64,000 nucleotides of DNA from Dasyornis broadbenti (Eukaryota > Chordata > Aves > Passeriformes > Dasyornithidae), in NCBI GenBank assembly GCA_013397935.1, contig VZRN01001124.1, positions 804,689-868,688 of the forward strand. The letters are read 5' to 3'. Every line of letters begins with the position of its first letter. The stretch's first letter is position 1. The position numbers and the translations under genes were made by a program. This document shows positions 49,001 through 61,800 of this stretch, in pieces. Below the pieces are notes generated by a model that was given only the letters and a program-made list of their open reading frames with translations, was not told the origin of the DNA and ran no database searches.

Positions 49001-52000
49001 ATTTCTGTGTAAGTGCACAGGTTAGGCTGCAGAGCACTGGGCAGTCACTGGCTCCATATGGCTGCCTGCAGGACTGGAGACTTCCTGATACCACCCAACT
49101 GGGAACTGTCATTACCAAATCTCACTTTAGAACTCTGAGACCAGCAGTAAAAAACGGATTTTGGACTTCTTGTACCTTCCAGGAAGGAATGGCTGCTTTT
49201 GGGGGACTTCTGCCTCATTATTCTGCCTCAGTCTTCACAAACAATAAGAAAAAACAGATCTATGAAATTAAAGAATTTTGGTGGTGGATGTAGCCCTGTT
49301 CTTCAACTTCTAGACGCCAATCTCTGTATCAGTGTTACCCCCTTCTTGCTACTTGGTAACCTAAATGGAGTCATACATTAATGTGACACACCATGGATGC
49401 AATTAACCCCTTTTCTACTGTTTGTTGATAACTTAAATTTGTAAGGTAACACCAGTATACACACAATTTAAGCACTGCAGAAAGCTGTATCTAGCTAAAA
49501 GCAGTAACTCCATTTGCTTTAGAATTGCTGGCAAAAATAACTGATGACATTTTCACCTCAGTGTCAGGTCAAAGAAAGCACAAGAGTAAAACTCCTAGAA
49601 TTAATCTCAGACATGGAGAGCTAGTAAAGACTGCAAGTCCTTTTTCAGGAAGTGCTTCTGGATGTGCATATATAAAGAACTTTAGGAAAATAAGACAAAA
49701 ATCAAGCAACTGCATCAAACTAGAAATAAAAGTATATTTTAAAAATTAGAGTAACTGTTGAGAGATCACAAAGGAAAATCTGAAGCATTACCCTGCACTG
49801 AGACAGGCTTATAAAAGTTCAGAAAGAACTTAGAGACAAGACTTCAGATAAGACCTGTGAAACACTGGTTTTGGCTAAGTATTTTAAATTCACTGTTCTG
49901 ATGATGCTCTTAGCAATATTTAGTGTTCCTGATATTGTCTTTTTTTCCAGAAGGTGAATCAGTGTCTATGGACACTACAGAACACAAAGACAAAATCAGA
50001 CTCACCAGATATCTAGTTAGCTTGCTAGAAGTAATTTTTGAAAGGTTATTTTACATACTCCTTGCTAGCATCTCTCTTTGTTCAATGGGTAACTTTTGAC
50101 ATCATCAAACCAACAATGCTGGAAGACTGATTAAGCAGCCCAAGGGCTTTAAATTCTAGCAGAAAACCGTAGTGCCAAAGTTGTATTCAAAGTATATTCA
50201 TAACTCTACTTAAATATTTATTTTATCAATCAAGGAGGGGGCAGAGACAGAAGTAAGCAAGAACAAGAAAATAATCTAAAAGTTGTGGCCCTAAAGAAAA
50301 ACCTCAACATTTCACAAAACAGTGACTCTTAAGCACTTCTCCTGCATGGCACCAATGCCCAGCCAGTTGGGACTAGTCATGCATCCTCTCCTCAAGGAGT
50401 CATAAAGGATGTATGGTTTTACCCTTCATACACCCAGATGTTGCACGGATGAGCACAAACACCTTCATCACTGGAAGGCCTGGTCACCTGTTTTGGTGGT
50501 CTGCAGCAGTGATGTGTGCAGGACTCTCCACAATACATTGCTACATGACCAAACACGGATCCATCACATCAGGGGGATGGATGTAACTGTAACACACGGA
50601 CACATGGCTGGCCACATGATGAGCCTAAAGAGAGCAGCAAGGGGCAGCTTACGAATAAGACAGTGCCTGTGGACCAAACTCTGGCCATGTGCAATCATGC
50701 AGGTGCTCCATTCATTTCAGCCTCTCTTACCCTGCATCACAGCCATCACAGAGCAGCAGGCGATCCTCGCGGTCACTCCTGCCACACACCTCACAGAAGG
50801 TTGGATCATCCTCTCCATCAGTACCCTGAGTTTTTGTGTTCTCAATGGGAATCTAAATAAAACATTTATTATAAAAATAAATAAAACATTTTATGCAAAA
50901 TGCAGCACTTTTAAAAATCCATTGCCACATTAACAGTACCTGCAGCAAAATCTAAAAGTGAAGGAACCAAAATGGCTGTTACACACCAGAACCTTCACTT
51001 AGTTCGTCCAGCACATCTAGGGCATGATCAAATGCCTGAAACATCTACTTAACTTGCCTACTGTATGACATCAATGACTATAGAAAACTGCATTTTAGGA
51101 ATGCAGTTGCAGGCGAGTGCAGGCGAAACAAAAATCCACAAATAAGATCAGAAGTAGTCAAACAAACAAAGAAATGCCAAAAACGAGACTAAAAGAAGAG
51201 AGCAAACTTTGCTACCCCCCTATTACTTCAATATTAATCCACACTTCTGTTAAAATGCAAATAGTAAAACCATCAGTTTATGAAAACAGAGCATCAAACC
51301 CCTAAATGTCCTCTGGAAACCACATCTTTCTGATTATCAATTAAGGGCAATGACAACTCCTCAATGTTCTTTTGTGAGCAACTACTAGCGCATTCCACCA
51401 GTGATTTTCAGGGCTCTACTACTGCCTTGTTCCTCTCTCCCCTTACAAACCCAACTGCTACACAGCATTGCTGGTAGCAGGACATAAGGAGCAGATCATG
51501 GATTAATCTAGATTATTCCTATCCATACTATAATAGCACTTGAAGAATGCAGAGCATTTTCCACATGTGGACAGACTTATCCATGCAGAACAGTTTTCAG
51601 ACAAACGTTCATTACACAAAACAGGCAGTTATGAAAAACACTCTTTTTCTGCCACTGCAAATGATGCCACAACACCATATTGCAGGAAATATGATTAGGG
51701 AGGAAGAAAATTGTCACAGTTCCTTAAAAGGCAAATTCAAAATAGGAAAGAAATAATTTATTCAGAGAGCAAGTATTACATAAACACATTAGAAGTGTAA
51801 ACTTTTAAATAACAATTTTGTGCCAATTGGCCTTGTTGCTTGCTATGGTAAAAGGCTTACCTTTTTTAAGATTTTCCCACCAAAACGTGCCCGAATGTTA
51901 ATGTAATTAAAGAGGATTCGATCCACTGGACAGGAGTTTGCATTCTAGGAAAAAAACATAAATTCCCAATACAATTAATAAGTGCATCTCTTCATTCAAT

Positions 52001-55000
52001 TTTTAAAAAGAAATCTTAAATTATTAATGTAATAAGCATTAAATTAATGTAGTAGTCGTTTTAACAGCTATTGATCTTGACATCTTAAGTACTGAAATCT
52101 GACATACAGAAATCTGGTTTACAAACAACCTGTTCTATCAGAGAAAACACATATTTTTAGAGAAGCATTTATTTTACTGAAACAATTTAATTATTATTCA
52201 ATTGCCAAAGCAACATCAAAGTTCTTCCAAACATTGCCTTGAAATAGTGCTCATGTTTTAAGGCATTTACTTTCTTTTGGACAAATGAGAAACTAGAAGT
52301 AGTTTACAAATATATTCAGTAAGAGTGATTTATTTGCTTTTTAAGAATTTAACCACCACTGCTACTGGTGCATGCACTGTAAGTTTTGTTGTAATTCTCA
52401 CCCTGGATTATGACAATGGAAGCTACACAGGTGGCAAGGAACTCTGACTGAAAACTGAATTCAGAGCAAGCTGCTGATTGTCAGTATTCTTTTACATCTT
52501 TTCTATGTTTAGATGTTCAGTGTTGCAACAGATCCCCATCCAATGGCCCCAATACAGAATTCAAGATAAGATATACAGAGAAAAGGTACAGATAAACAGA
52601 CAAAAAAAAATATATATATCCAAGCATAGAGAAAAATTAGTATCTCAACTTGAAAAAAACAAAAGAGTTGTAGATGCCTACAAACCCCCATTGTGACCTT
52701 ACAACTTTCAGAGAACAGAACAATTCAGGATGGGTACAAGAAAAACAGATCCACACTTCAAACATGAATCCTGCCAAACAGAGCAGTAACTCAAGTCTAT
52801 TTTAAAAAGTTTAAGAAAGCAAATATAAATATTACAGTGTTTTGTTCTCATTACAGCCCAAGAGCATGATCAGAGGGGAGAGCAGAGCACACCAGAAGGC
52901 TGCATGACATCACAGACAAAACAGCTCACCTTAGACCACTCCACAATGCAGTCCAAGCAGAAGTAATGGGAGCAGTTCTCAGGAGTCCCAACAGCCTGAT
53001 CCCTAAATGTGTTGAGGCAAATGGGGCAGTTTTCACCATCCTCATCAGAGGAGATGCTCCCTCCATTCAAGTGTGGCTCTGATTTCAAAGAATCAGTCAT
53101 TCCCTCCACAGTGGCCTCACTTTCTTCCTCCTCTTCATCATCATCTTCACAATCTTAAGAAGTGAGAGAGAAAAAAGTGTGTGTGTGCTTCAGGGCTTCA
53201 GCAAAGAGGGCAGAGGGAGTAGGCAGGACAGGGTACCAGTTCACAGAAAATTCTAAGGAAGCTTATTTTATGAGGCTGCAGGGGTCAAGCACAGCCTCTC
53301 TAGTTTAAGGCAATAATTTTCACTGTTTTCTTTCTTCCTAAATCCCTTCACTAAAAAGCAATGGATTATTCTGGTGAAAAATAAAGCCTGATAATGTGAG
53401 TAGTCTTGTAAGAGCTTAAAAGCACAGACACCAGAAAAGCAAAAGATTATCAAAACAAGACAGTTAAGATATGTCAAGCTACCATTGAACAACAAAGTTA
53501 AAAAATAAAGTTATAATCAAGTTACCATGTACGCAACTTGATTTTTAAAGAGACATTCCAGAGGAAAAGCAGCAGCAACACAGTTTTCTGTAGAACAGTA
53601 AATGAAAGATTTCACCAGTAAAATATGATTTTGAGAGCCAAGGGATCTAAGTGTCTTAGAGACCGCTTAAAGAAGCTTGGTTTTGAGTAAAATTAAACAC
53701 TCAGCACACATTGTTGAAAGGTATTTTTATTAGTAGTACGAAACACAAAGGTGTGTTAGTCTTTCCTTAAAACCTGTGAATTAAGTTGATACTTTCAAGA
53801 AGCAACAAAAAAGTAACTAAAAACCCACTCAGTTTGAGGGGGGGACTGGGGGTGGTTGTTGTTGGGCTGATAATGGTTTTTTTTTTTGTGAGAATGGGGC
53901 CCTTGTCTTTTCTACTGAATTCTCCTGCCTGGGCATAACAGAGAATATTCTAAATGACGGATTAATAAACCTTTTTGGGACCCGGGATCAATTTTTTTAG
54001 TCTGTGGTCAAATCAGTCTAACTAGTAACTTGGAAAATTGTGCTCTTGCCCTCATAACAAGCTTTAAGATCTGATAAAACTTATTTTTGTCTATCCAAAT
54101 ACTAATTTGAGCCCAGCAGTTTCTGAAGTACATGTATCTACAGAGTATGTTTTCAGTAAAATTAACAAATTCAAGTAATATCCACACTCCTTTTTCAAAG
54201 ATAAATCAGTCAAGTGTTCTTCCATCATCCCTAAGTATTACAGCAATAGTTATTTATTTACAGAATTCCCCATCACAACATTCATTTTAGAGCCCCATGC
54301 CAAAGCAAACTAACAGATACGCTTTTCATAAGTGAAAAAGTAGCATGAGCCATTGCTACAATTTTGACTTTTTTTTCCTCCTCATGCTGGGGCAGAGGTC
54401 ACTCCTGTTGACTACAACTACACCACTTTGGTTAGGAGATAGTCTTCAAACATGCAAATGCTTTAAAAGCTTAGAAACTGGGGACTATTACTTGTTTGCT
54501 TGTTACTGTGGGATTTTGGCATTGGCCTGTCACAGCAGCATCTGTGCATTTACATTTCATTGTTAGTTTCTGGAGGAACAGCTTTCATCTCATTCTTCCT
54601 CAGTTATTAAAAAATGCCTGTTAAGATATATTAGCAGACCTACCTTCTAATTCTTCATCTTCACTTTCTTCCTTGTCCTCCTCACCTCCCTCTTCCTCAG
54701 TGTCATTATCTTCCTCTTCACTACCAGTATTATCTTCTGAATCCCAGCTATTTCCACCATTGCTTTCTTAAAAAGAGAAAGGAAGAGTAGAGGAAATACC
54801 TATTTGATGCAGACAGACAGGCAGAACAGGTACCAGAACCCCTAATCAGGCCATCAGGCATGAAGTAAACCCCCAGATTTCCACAGTGGTATTACAGCTT
54901 CCCATCTGGAGAAACTCCAGGAAAGCATGCCAGCAGTCTGATACACACAAGTTATGCAACAAAGTAAAACAAAAACATTACCAGGGAAAAGGATATAAAT

Positions 55001-55187
55001 GGTCACAAATACATCTTTCCCAGCCTTTTGAGGGTAAATCACTAGGTTTTCCAGCCTCGAAGCAGAAAGGCACACATGCAGAGAGGCCGCGTTTACCTGT
55101 TTCACTGAGGAGCGCAAGACACTGCCTTTTGCCCTTTCCCAGAGCAGCGTTCTTGTTGATCAGCTCATCCTGGCTGTCATCATCCAT
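34082..55187 (-). CDS. PHRF1: PHD and RING finger domain-containing protein 1
   Basis: Seventeen coding exons: 55187-55097, 54766-54644, 53153-52930, 51944-51861, 50852-50731, 48546-48449, 47897-47725, 46271-46142, 45828-45689, 44855-44668, 43924-43805, 41979-41831, 40970-38187, 37482-37331, 36858-36598, 35514-35386 and 34216-34082. They join in phase to about 1700 aa, close to human PHRF1 (about 1650). PHRF1 is a nuclear E3 ubiquitin ligase linked to TGIF turnover and DNA repair. An acidic N-terminus precedes a RING (C114, C117, C132, H134, C137, C140, C151, D154). The PHD finger is C4HC3 (C194, C197, C209, C212, H217, C220, C235, C238). Basic and conserved blocks follow, such as SRIARTLGL and FGDPYELDP. 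The 2784-bp exon encodes the long disordered part with an RS-rich tract. The last two exons (about 1613-1690) form an SRI-type domain that binds the RNA polymerase II tail. The start MDDDSQDEL matches the family. Confidence 0.96.
42640..42737. repeat. T/G then A/C low-complexity tract
   Basis: T- and G-rich runs are followed directly by A/C runs, a roughly inverted low-complexity block within a PHRF1 intron (43805 to 41979). The two halves could pair as a weak hairpin. No mobile element is recognised. Confidence 0.6.
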
Positions 55188-55204
55188 GGCAGAACATTGG
55201 AATC

Positions 55205-58200
55205 CCTGCAGGAAGGCAGACTTCAGGGAGGCAGTGCAGCACCTACAGCAGCACGGCAGGCACCAGTCCGGCACAGAGCACCCAACACATCTGCAGAGAC
55301 CTGAATGGGAGAAGGGACATTGCTCTGCTCACACCACTGATTAGTTTCCCCAGTTTCTATTCAGAGGTGGTTACAGGTAAGTAGCTATTGCTCTGTGAGG
55401 TTTCACAGCCCTACTGAGCTGGATGAAACCAGCTGCTTGTGAAAATCAGTTTAGCTGAGAGATTCAGCTTTATCTTCAGCTCCTGGGTGACATAAAAGGG
55501 TATAACCAGAACTCCCCACTGAAAATAGCAATAGAAAAATCGCAAACACCAAAACCAACCTGTGGACGAGCAATTCAATGCAAAACTGAAAGGACCAGAG
55601 GCCTTTTGAACAAGACCTAACAGGATGACCACATGCGTTTCAAATCAAAATACTCCATCTCACCTGATTGAGAAGAAGTAAGAATAAAGATTATGTAGTT
55701 TAGGTCCTTTATAAAAAAAAAAGCCTTTGCACAGCTCTGTCATGTAATAGAGAAGTCAAAGACCCCACAACCATTATTCCGTGGAAAAGATGAGACCTGA
55801 TTTGGTGCATATTAATACAATGCCATTAATTGCTGTGCATCAGCACAGACTGGCAGTAAAACTTATAGATAGTGGAAGGTATTGCATGATCCAAATTCAT
55901 AATGACAATTAAATCAGAGCTTTTAACACATACTGCGACACAGCATTAAGGCAGACAGACCCCCAGCAAACTTCTATAAGCAAGTAATGAAAATATGTAA
56001 TTAACAGACACTTAAAGATAGGTGTCATATCTCAACATGAAAAAAAGAAAGGATTCTTTCATAAGTGTATCAAAGAAGTTTCAATCAGGTGCTCTTCTCC
56101 CACACTCCCTGCTCCCCATTACACATCTCACATGTTAAGAGATTTTTTGGAACAAAACATTATGTTTTATTCAAGTGCTCTTATCTGTATCTTTGCTTGC
56201 ACACTCCCTTCTCTGAGCCACATTGCACAGCTCTGCACTAGAGAGCCTTAAAAATGTAGGTTCTACTAAACCAAATTAAACTACAAATTGAGTCTTCAGT
56301 GCTGGGATGGGGGCGGGGGGAACTAAACAGAAGATTGAGCTTCAACACAACTAAGTTCTTGTAAATATTTTTCCCAACTTCAGTAAGAATCTTGCCTAAA
56401 GAGAGGTTTAAATTTTTAGCTAAATTTGTGGCTGTTAACAAGAGTGTTTAAAACCCAATTTACGTTGGCTGAAAACATGCAAACTCATCAAAAGCCAGTC
56501 AGTCCATGATGCAACTGAAAAAATAGGAAGAAACACCAGGAATTTTTCAAGTTTCAGCAGTGCGTATGTATGAATTATTCAAACTGAAACTCAATTATAT
56601 AATATCCTCCCAAAAGCTCAGTTAGCTACAGCAACACAAAGTCTGTGGTGATGTGACAGGCAGGACACATAAAGGGAAGGACTGGCAGCACCAGTTCCCA
56701 AGCAGGGCAGTGGCAGGCACGTGTTCCATCCGTTTATTTAGATGCCATACAGAACCTCGGTCACTTCTCCATCAGCACCTTGTGGGAACAGAGTGGGTTC
56801 CTGCTGGCGTGTCACTGCCACACCCCGCCAGCCACAGCACTCCTGAGCCACTGAGGATGATGGAGGCCAACCAAAGCCACGGCAAGTAAAAACCACATAT
56901 AACCCTCCGCTTCACTACAGCAACTACCTTCATTTCCTTACTCTCCAGTTTTCCTTAAAGCAAAGCAATAAGCACAGGGCAGAAAAGATCTTTATATTTC
57001 AAAAAGTGATTCCTACAAGCCATAGTTCTGACCAACATACACTTAGCTACATTTCCAAGCAGCATGCATTTCTTCACTATAGTGGAATAAAAAAACTACC
57101 CATGTTATTTTTGCCTTGCTGCCCCACAGAAAGCTATCCTTAAGGCACAGAGGCAAACAAATCAGCACTTGTGACTTGACAATCTAAACTGACATATTTA
57201 TTCTGCAAATGCAAGCTTGTACTTTGCTCAGAGGCAAAACTCTGAGTTAACGAAAATCTGGTATTGCAGCAAACAATCAAGTCTTTAAATTCCGTCAGTA
57301 AAAAAAGTCTGTTTTGTGGATAGCTGTGAAATGACAAGGATAAACCAAGTGATGAAGAGACGATGTGAATTTGAGATTTCTGAGCACATCACAAATACTA
57401 CTTTACAAACAACCTTTTCCAAACTGGGCAGCTGCTCTCAAGAAAAAAAAAAGAGGAAAACCATGGTTGACTATACACCTAACATAACCTTCCTATTTTT
57501 TAAGAACAATAAGCAGCCTTTCCAAGTTGTTTCTTTTTATTGTGAGAGACATTTCAAACAAATTACCACTGTGAAACACAAACACATTCATGATACACTT
57601 CAGAGAGTTCACCCACCTGTACAAAACACCCGTTTTCTCCAGCACTTACCACACCACAATTTTTCTAACCCCCCTGAGCCAGAACTAGCAAATACAAAAT
57701 AGATGGGAAGCATTTTTATCATTATGTTAACCTAGAAGCTTGGTTAATGAGGAGATGGCAGTCATTCCTCCAAGGCAAACCTTAACTATGCACTTCTGGA
57801 ACACAAAAGGCCAGACTGCTAAAAAGCAACCAGTTATCCCTGAAGATCATTTGACTCAAGCAACTACAGCTGCTTTTAGTTTCGGGGGTGTGAAGGATGT
57901 GCCCTCATGGCTGTACTCAACCCCTCACAGCTTGGTCACTTGGAAAATCCCATGGTGTACAATACTCTTCATACAGCCCTTCAGCTGCACGCAGCTCTCA
58001 CACGCACCAATCCTCCCTTCTGCATCCCATTTAGTAAGTTTATTCAGAGGAATTTAGGATGCAACCCAGGAACACAGACGCAGGCTAATCTGGCCAGAGA
58101 TCCCTTGTCTTTGTACTCAATACTACCGATGCTTATAGCAAATCTCACTTCAGTTCCTTGGGCAGGTGCATCATCGCACAGCATATTCAGTATCCAGATC

Positions 58201-61053
58201 ACAAGTTGCACAGAAGGTTGGTTGAATGTAGGCACCATCCTCCTGTTTTCAAATTCTCCCTTAGAAGAACCTCACAAAACCTTAAAAAACATTAAACCAC
58301 AGAAGCAATGAGTGCATGGCAGGTGTTCACTCACTTTACTCGCACCAGCGCTTTCTGCCACCTTACGTTTCCTTCCCCAAGGCACAACCTCAGTAGGGCC
58401 AAGGCGAGTTTCCTCCCAGTGCTGTGTCCCTACAGCAGTACAGATTCTGCTGCAGAACAAGTTGTAAGCCCAGGCTTTGCTATTAAGACAGATTACATTT
58501 TTACACAGAGATGCCTTAAGTCATTTTAATAGTACAATCAAAGAGCGATTACAAATACTTTCTTCAAGTTGTATTAGCAACAGGGCATTCTGTTGGCTTC
58601 AACAACAGAGAAGATTAAGTGCTCCCTGCAGAATAAGTGTTTATCAAACAAGCACTTCAGGAAACACTTAGTATTTTGAACTAAAGTCCTTATGTATTAC
58701 CACAAATCAGTATTTTAATGCACTTTGAGTATGTTCCAGTGAGAAGGCAAGTGCAGGTTTCCAGCCAGCAAGAAGAGGCACAGTCTGCAAAGGACGCTGG
58801 AGCTCCATCTCATCTGACACAAAGCCGACAGAGCTGCTGCAACAGTGAGTACCTCTCACAGCCATGGGCACTTTCCCTCCTAGCACCAAGCCATCTCCTC
58901 CTCCACCAGCTTCTTATGTAGTCTCTATATTTTTTAGAAACAGAAAAGCTACTACAGAAAGCATTTACTTTCATCTGCTTGAGTAACACTCAGGATTATT
59001 CACAGACAAAGAAAAGTTTCTCACAGAATTGTCTCACAGGGTGGTTTTGAATGCTGATCTAATTTCATGGGCCGCTACTGAACCATCATGTTCTAAAGAC
59101 CACTTATAACTACATTTAAGCCTACTAAATTTTCAAACATATAGGCTTTCAGTTCTCATTGGCACATCTGCTTTGTTGGTTTGTTGGGGGGAGAGGTTTT
59201 GGTTGTGTTTGTTCTTGGTTTTGGTTTTTTTTTTCCCCAATCAACTAAATAGTTCAGTTCTCTCTGGAAAAGCAACATCACACATCAGAAATCATTTAGC
59301 TTTGTTTCCAATTTCATATGTTACATTCAAAGAAAAGAAAATAAGAGTTGTAAAAATCATTGCTGTACCCGGTTGGAAAAAATCTGGTTATGCTGTGACT
59401 ACTATCTGCCATCACCACATTCCAAAGGTAAATTAAGACAACTTGGCAGGGAAATAATTCAGATTAACAAGACACTCCTACAGCCCAGAGTCGTGCACTG
59501 CCAATCTAGCATGCACAGGGAGCTTTAAAAAGTTCCCTAAATCTAAATTTAGATCGCTGTTTCAATTACCAAAAAAGAAAATTTAACTTCTAAATACCAC
59601 TATCAGAACTGCCCATGCAAGAATTTAAACAATGGAAGCACCTAAGAACCTAACAGATAAGCACAGAAAATTAATCCTGGGGTAGGTAAGGAAGTGCTTA
59701 TCTGTCACTCATCCTAGTCCTGCCCTAAATTTAGCCACTCTAAATTCCAGGAGGAAAACTGTCCACCAAAGCTTCCCCAGGAGCAGACACTGCACTCTTT
59801 GAGGAGTTTGTAATGCAAACAAACCAGCACATAGGCTTTGCAAAAGCACTTTTGAAGTGCAGCATCTTTACCAAGAGGAGCAGCTAAGCATTTTGTACCT
59901 CTGTACTCAAAACAGTAGCCAAGCTCTATGGAATTCCCAGCCTCCAATTCCTTATAGCCACTGGCTCTGCTTCCAGCTGCACATTAACTGCTCTCCAACT
60001 CTGCACATTCTCCTACTTCTTAACAGGCTTCTTTCTTTGGGAAGAGTCACACTTACTGGCAAGTTCCCTTTCAGCATCAGTCTTTCACACCAATCCCATC
60101 TTTAGCTACAGCCTCCCCTACTGTTTATGAGCATGACTGTAGGAAAAGAAAAAACCATAACAAAACCCAACAAACCCAAACAAACAAAAAACCCAAACAA
60201 AAATCTCAAACACTTTTACATTTTAGTATAGTCCTATAGAGAAACACACGAAAATAAATACACAACAGACACCCCTGCAACAGACTAGCAACACACTACA
60301 TGGCAACAACCTGCAGGAAAACGAGTAATGGAAATTACAAAAATCCCACCCGCCTTACTGTTACCGAACGTCCGGGGGGGCAAGGGAAGGCATCAGTGAC
60401 ACAGCTTGGAAACCTCTCCGTAAGCACGGGTCCCTCAAGGCAAACTTTTTAAGCCTAAACGTTCCCTTGTAATAAGCTAATACACGATTAAAAAAAAAAA
60501 AAAAAAGCTTGCACGCAGATCCTCATTTGTACTTGTCAGCCGAGCCGGCTGAAATAGCTGATAACTTCTCCAACACCCGTGTGTGCACCACGAACAGTAG
60601 GAATGGGTGGAAAGAGAGAGGGAGAGAAGGGGGAAAGGGGAGAGGCGCGGACAAAACACGGCGGAAACATTTGGGGCTTTGTTTAGTATCCTTACTATAT
60701 TTATACATATATGTAGTACGTTTATTTAGATCTTTGCCGCAGCAAAGGCAGCTGGATCGCTCCCAAGCCGAGGTGCTCCCGAGCCCGCTCGGCCCTTCTG
60801 CATCCCGCGGGACACTTCCACAGGAATCTCCGGAGCAGCCAGGGAGAGCCCGACCCGGGACTGCCGTCCCGCGGAGGCAGATAACAACCCAATAAACATG
60901 CTGTCGTTGTTGCTGTTTATAGGAACCACACGAAAGGAGCGACCGGGGGCAGCTTCCCGCCGGGGCGGGGAGGCGGCCTCTCCGCCAACTCCCACGGCCC
61001 GACCCCCACCCGCTCGCGCAGACCCGGTCCGCCGTCCACCCCGGGCACTCACC
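55205..61053 (-). other. PHRF1 first intron, 5' UTR junctions
   Basis: The exon with the PHRF1 start codon has an acceptor ending at 55206 (CTGCAG), 18 bp upstream of the ATG, so the 5' UTR continues in an upstream exon. The best donor is at 61052 in the CpG island, giving a 5.8-kb intron. Within it I see only low-complexity tracts (A/C-rich near 60148-60215, an A run at 60489-60506) and open frames without recognisable similarity, such as 57316-57702. Confidence 0.5.
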
Positions 61054-61800
61054 GAGGAGCAGCCCCGGCACTCACAGTCCAGACAGGAGCAGCCGGCGCT
61101 CACTCGCACCCCGGACCCCGCAGCCGCCGCTCCCCCGGAAGCGCTGTGGAAACACTGGCGGGTCACGGGGCGGCAGCAGGCGGAACCACCGCGCCTACGG
61201 CGGGGGGGGGCGGGGCGAACCATTCTGTTGATGGGGGGAAGAGCGGCGGCGGGGCTGAACCATTGCGGTGGGGGCGCGCCGGGCTGTTCCACCGCGCGAC
61301 CGCGAGAGGACGGGCTCCCTCTGCTCGCTACCCGCGGGCAGCGCCGGTGCCGCTCCGGCTGCTCCCGGTTACTCCATGAAAACAAGGCTGCCAGGGGTGA
61401 CCGGCATCCCTCTGCCGGTGTCTCCAAGCTTTGGAGGGGGAAAGCGGGGTGGAAAGGCCATCGTACTGCGAGGTCCTGCGCTCGCGGGATGCTCCGTTCC
61501 GATCCGTCGAGCGCCGTCTCTCCGGGCTGGGAGCATCTTCGCGCAGCCCGGTCTGGGCCGTGCGGTCCGTGAGGACACAGATCAGTGCTAAATACCTCTC
61601 GCGGACCGCCACTGTTTTTTTCCCCTCTAACTACGCGCGGCTGGGCCCGACCCAAATGTTCCCGTCGCGCTGGGTGAGCGCACGCACGTAGAGGAGGAAG
61701 GGCTGATTTCTCGCTGTTCCATGAGCCGTGGGGCTCTGCCCGGGCTGTCCTCGGCTGTCCGCCGGCAAGGGGAGCGTAGCCCAGGCTTTACTTGCAGGCG
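60750..61800 (-). promoter_or_regulatory. CpG island with PHRF1 promoter and noncoding exon 1
   Basis: Dense CpG, GC boxes and an ETS-type core (CCGGAAG at 61135-61141) mark a housekeeping promoter. On the minus strand, GTGAG donors occur at 61052, 61075 and 61103, any of which could end the noncoding first exon of PHRF1. Transcription probably starts upstream of these, near 61.1-61.2 kb. Large open frames on both strands here reflect the scarcity of stop codons in GC-rich DNA. Confidence 0.65.

Noticed and set aside
60726..61655. 309-codon minus-strand open frame over the CpG island
   Set aside because: Explained by CpG-rich DNA; the PHRF1 start codon is at 55187 and matches the family N-terminus, so this is 5' noncoding DNA.
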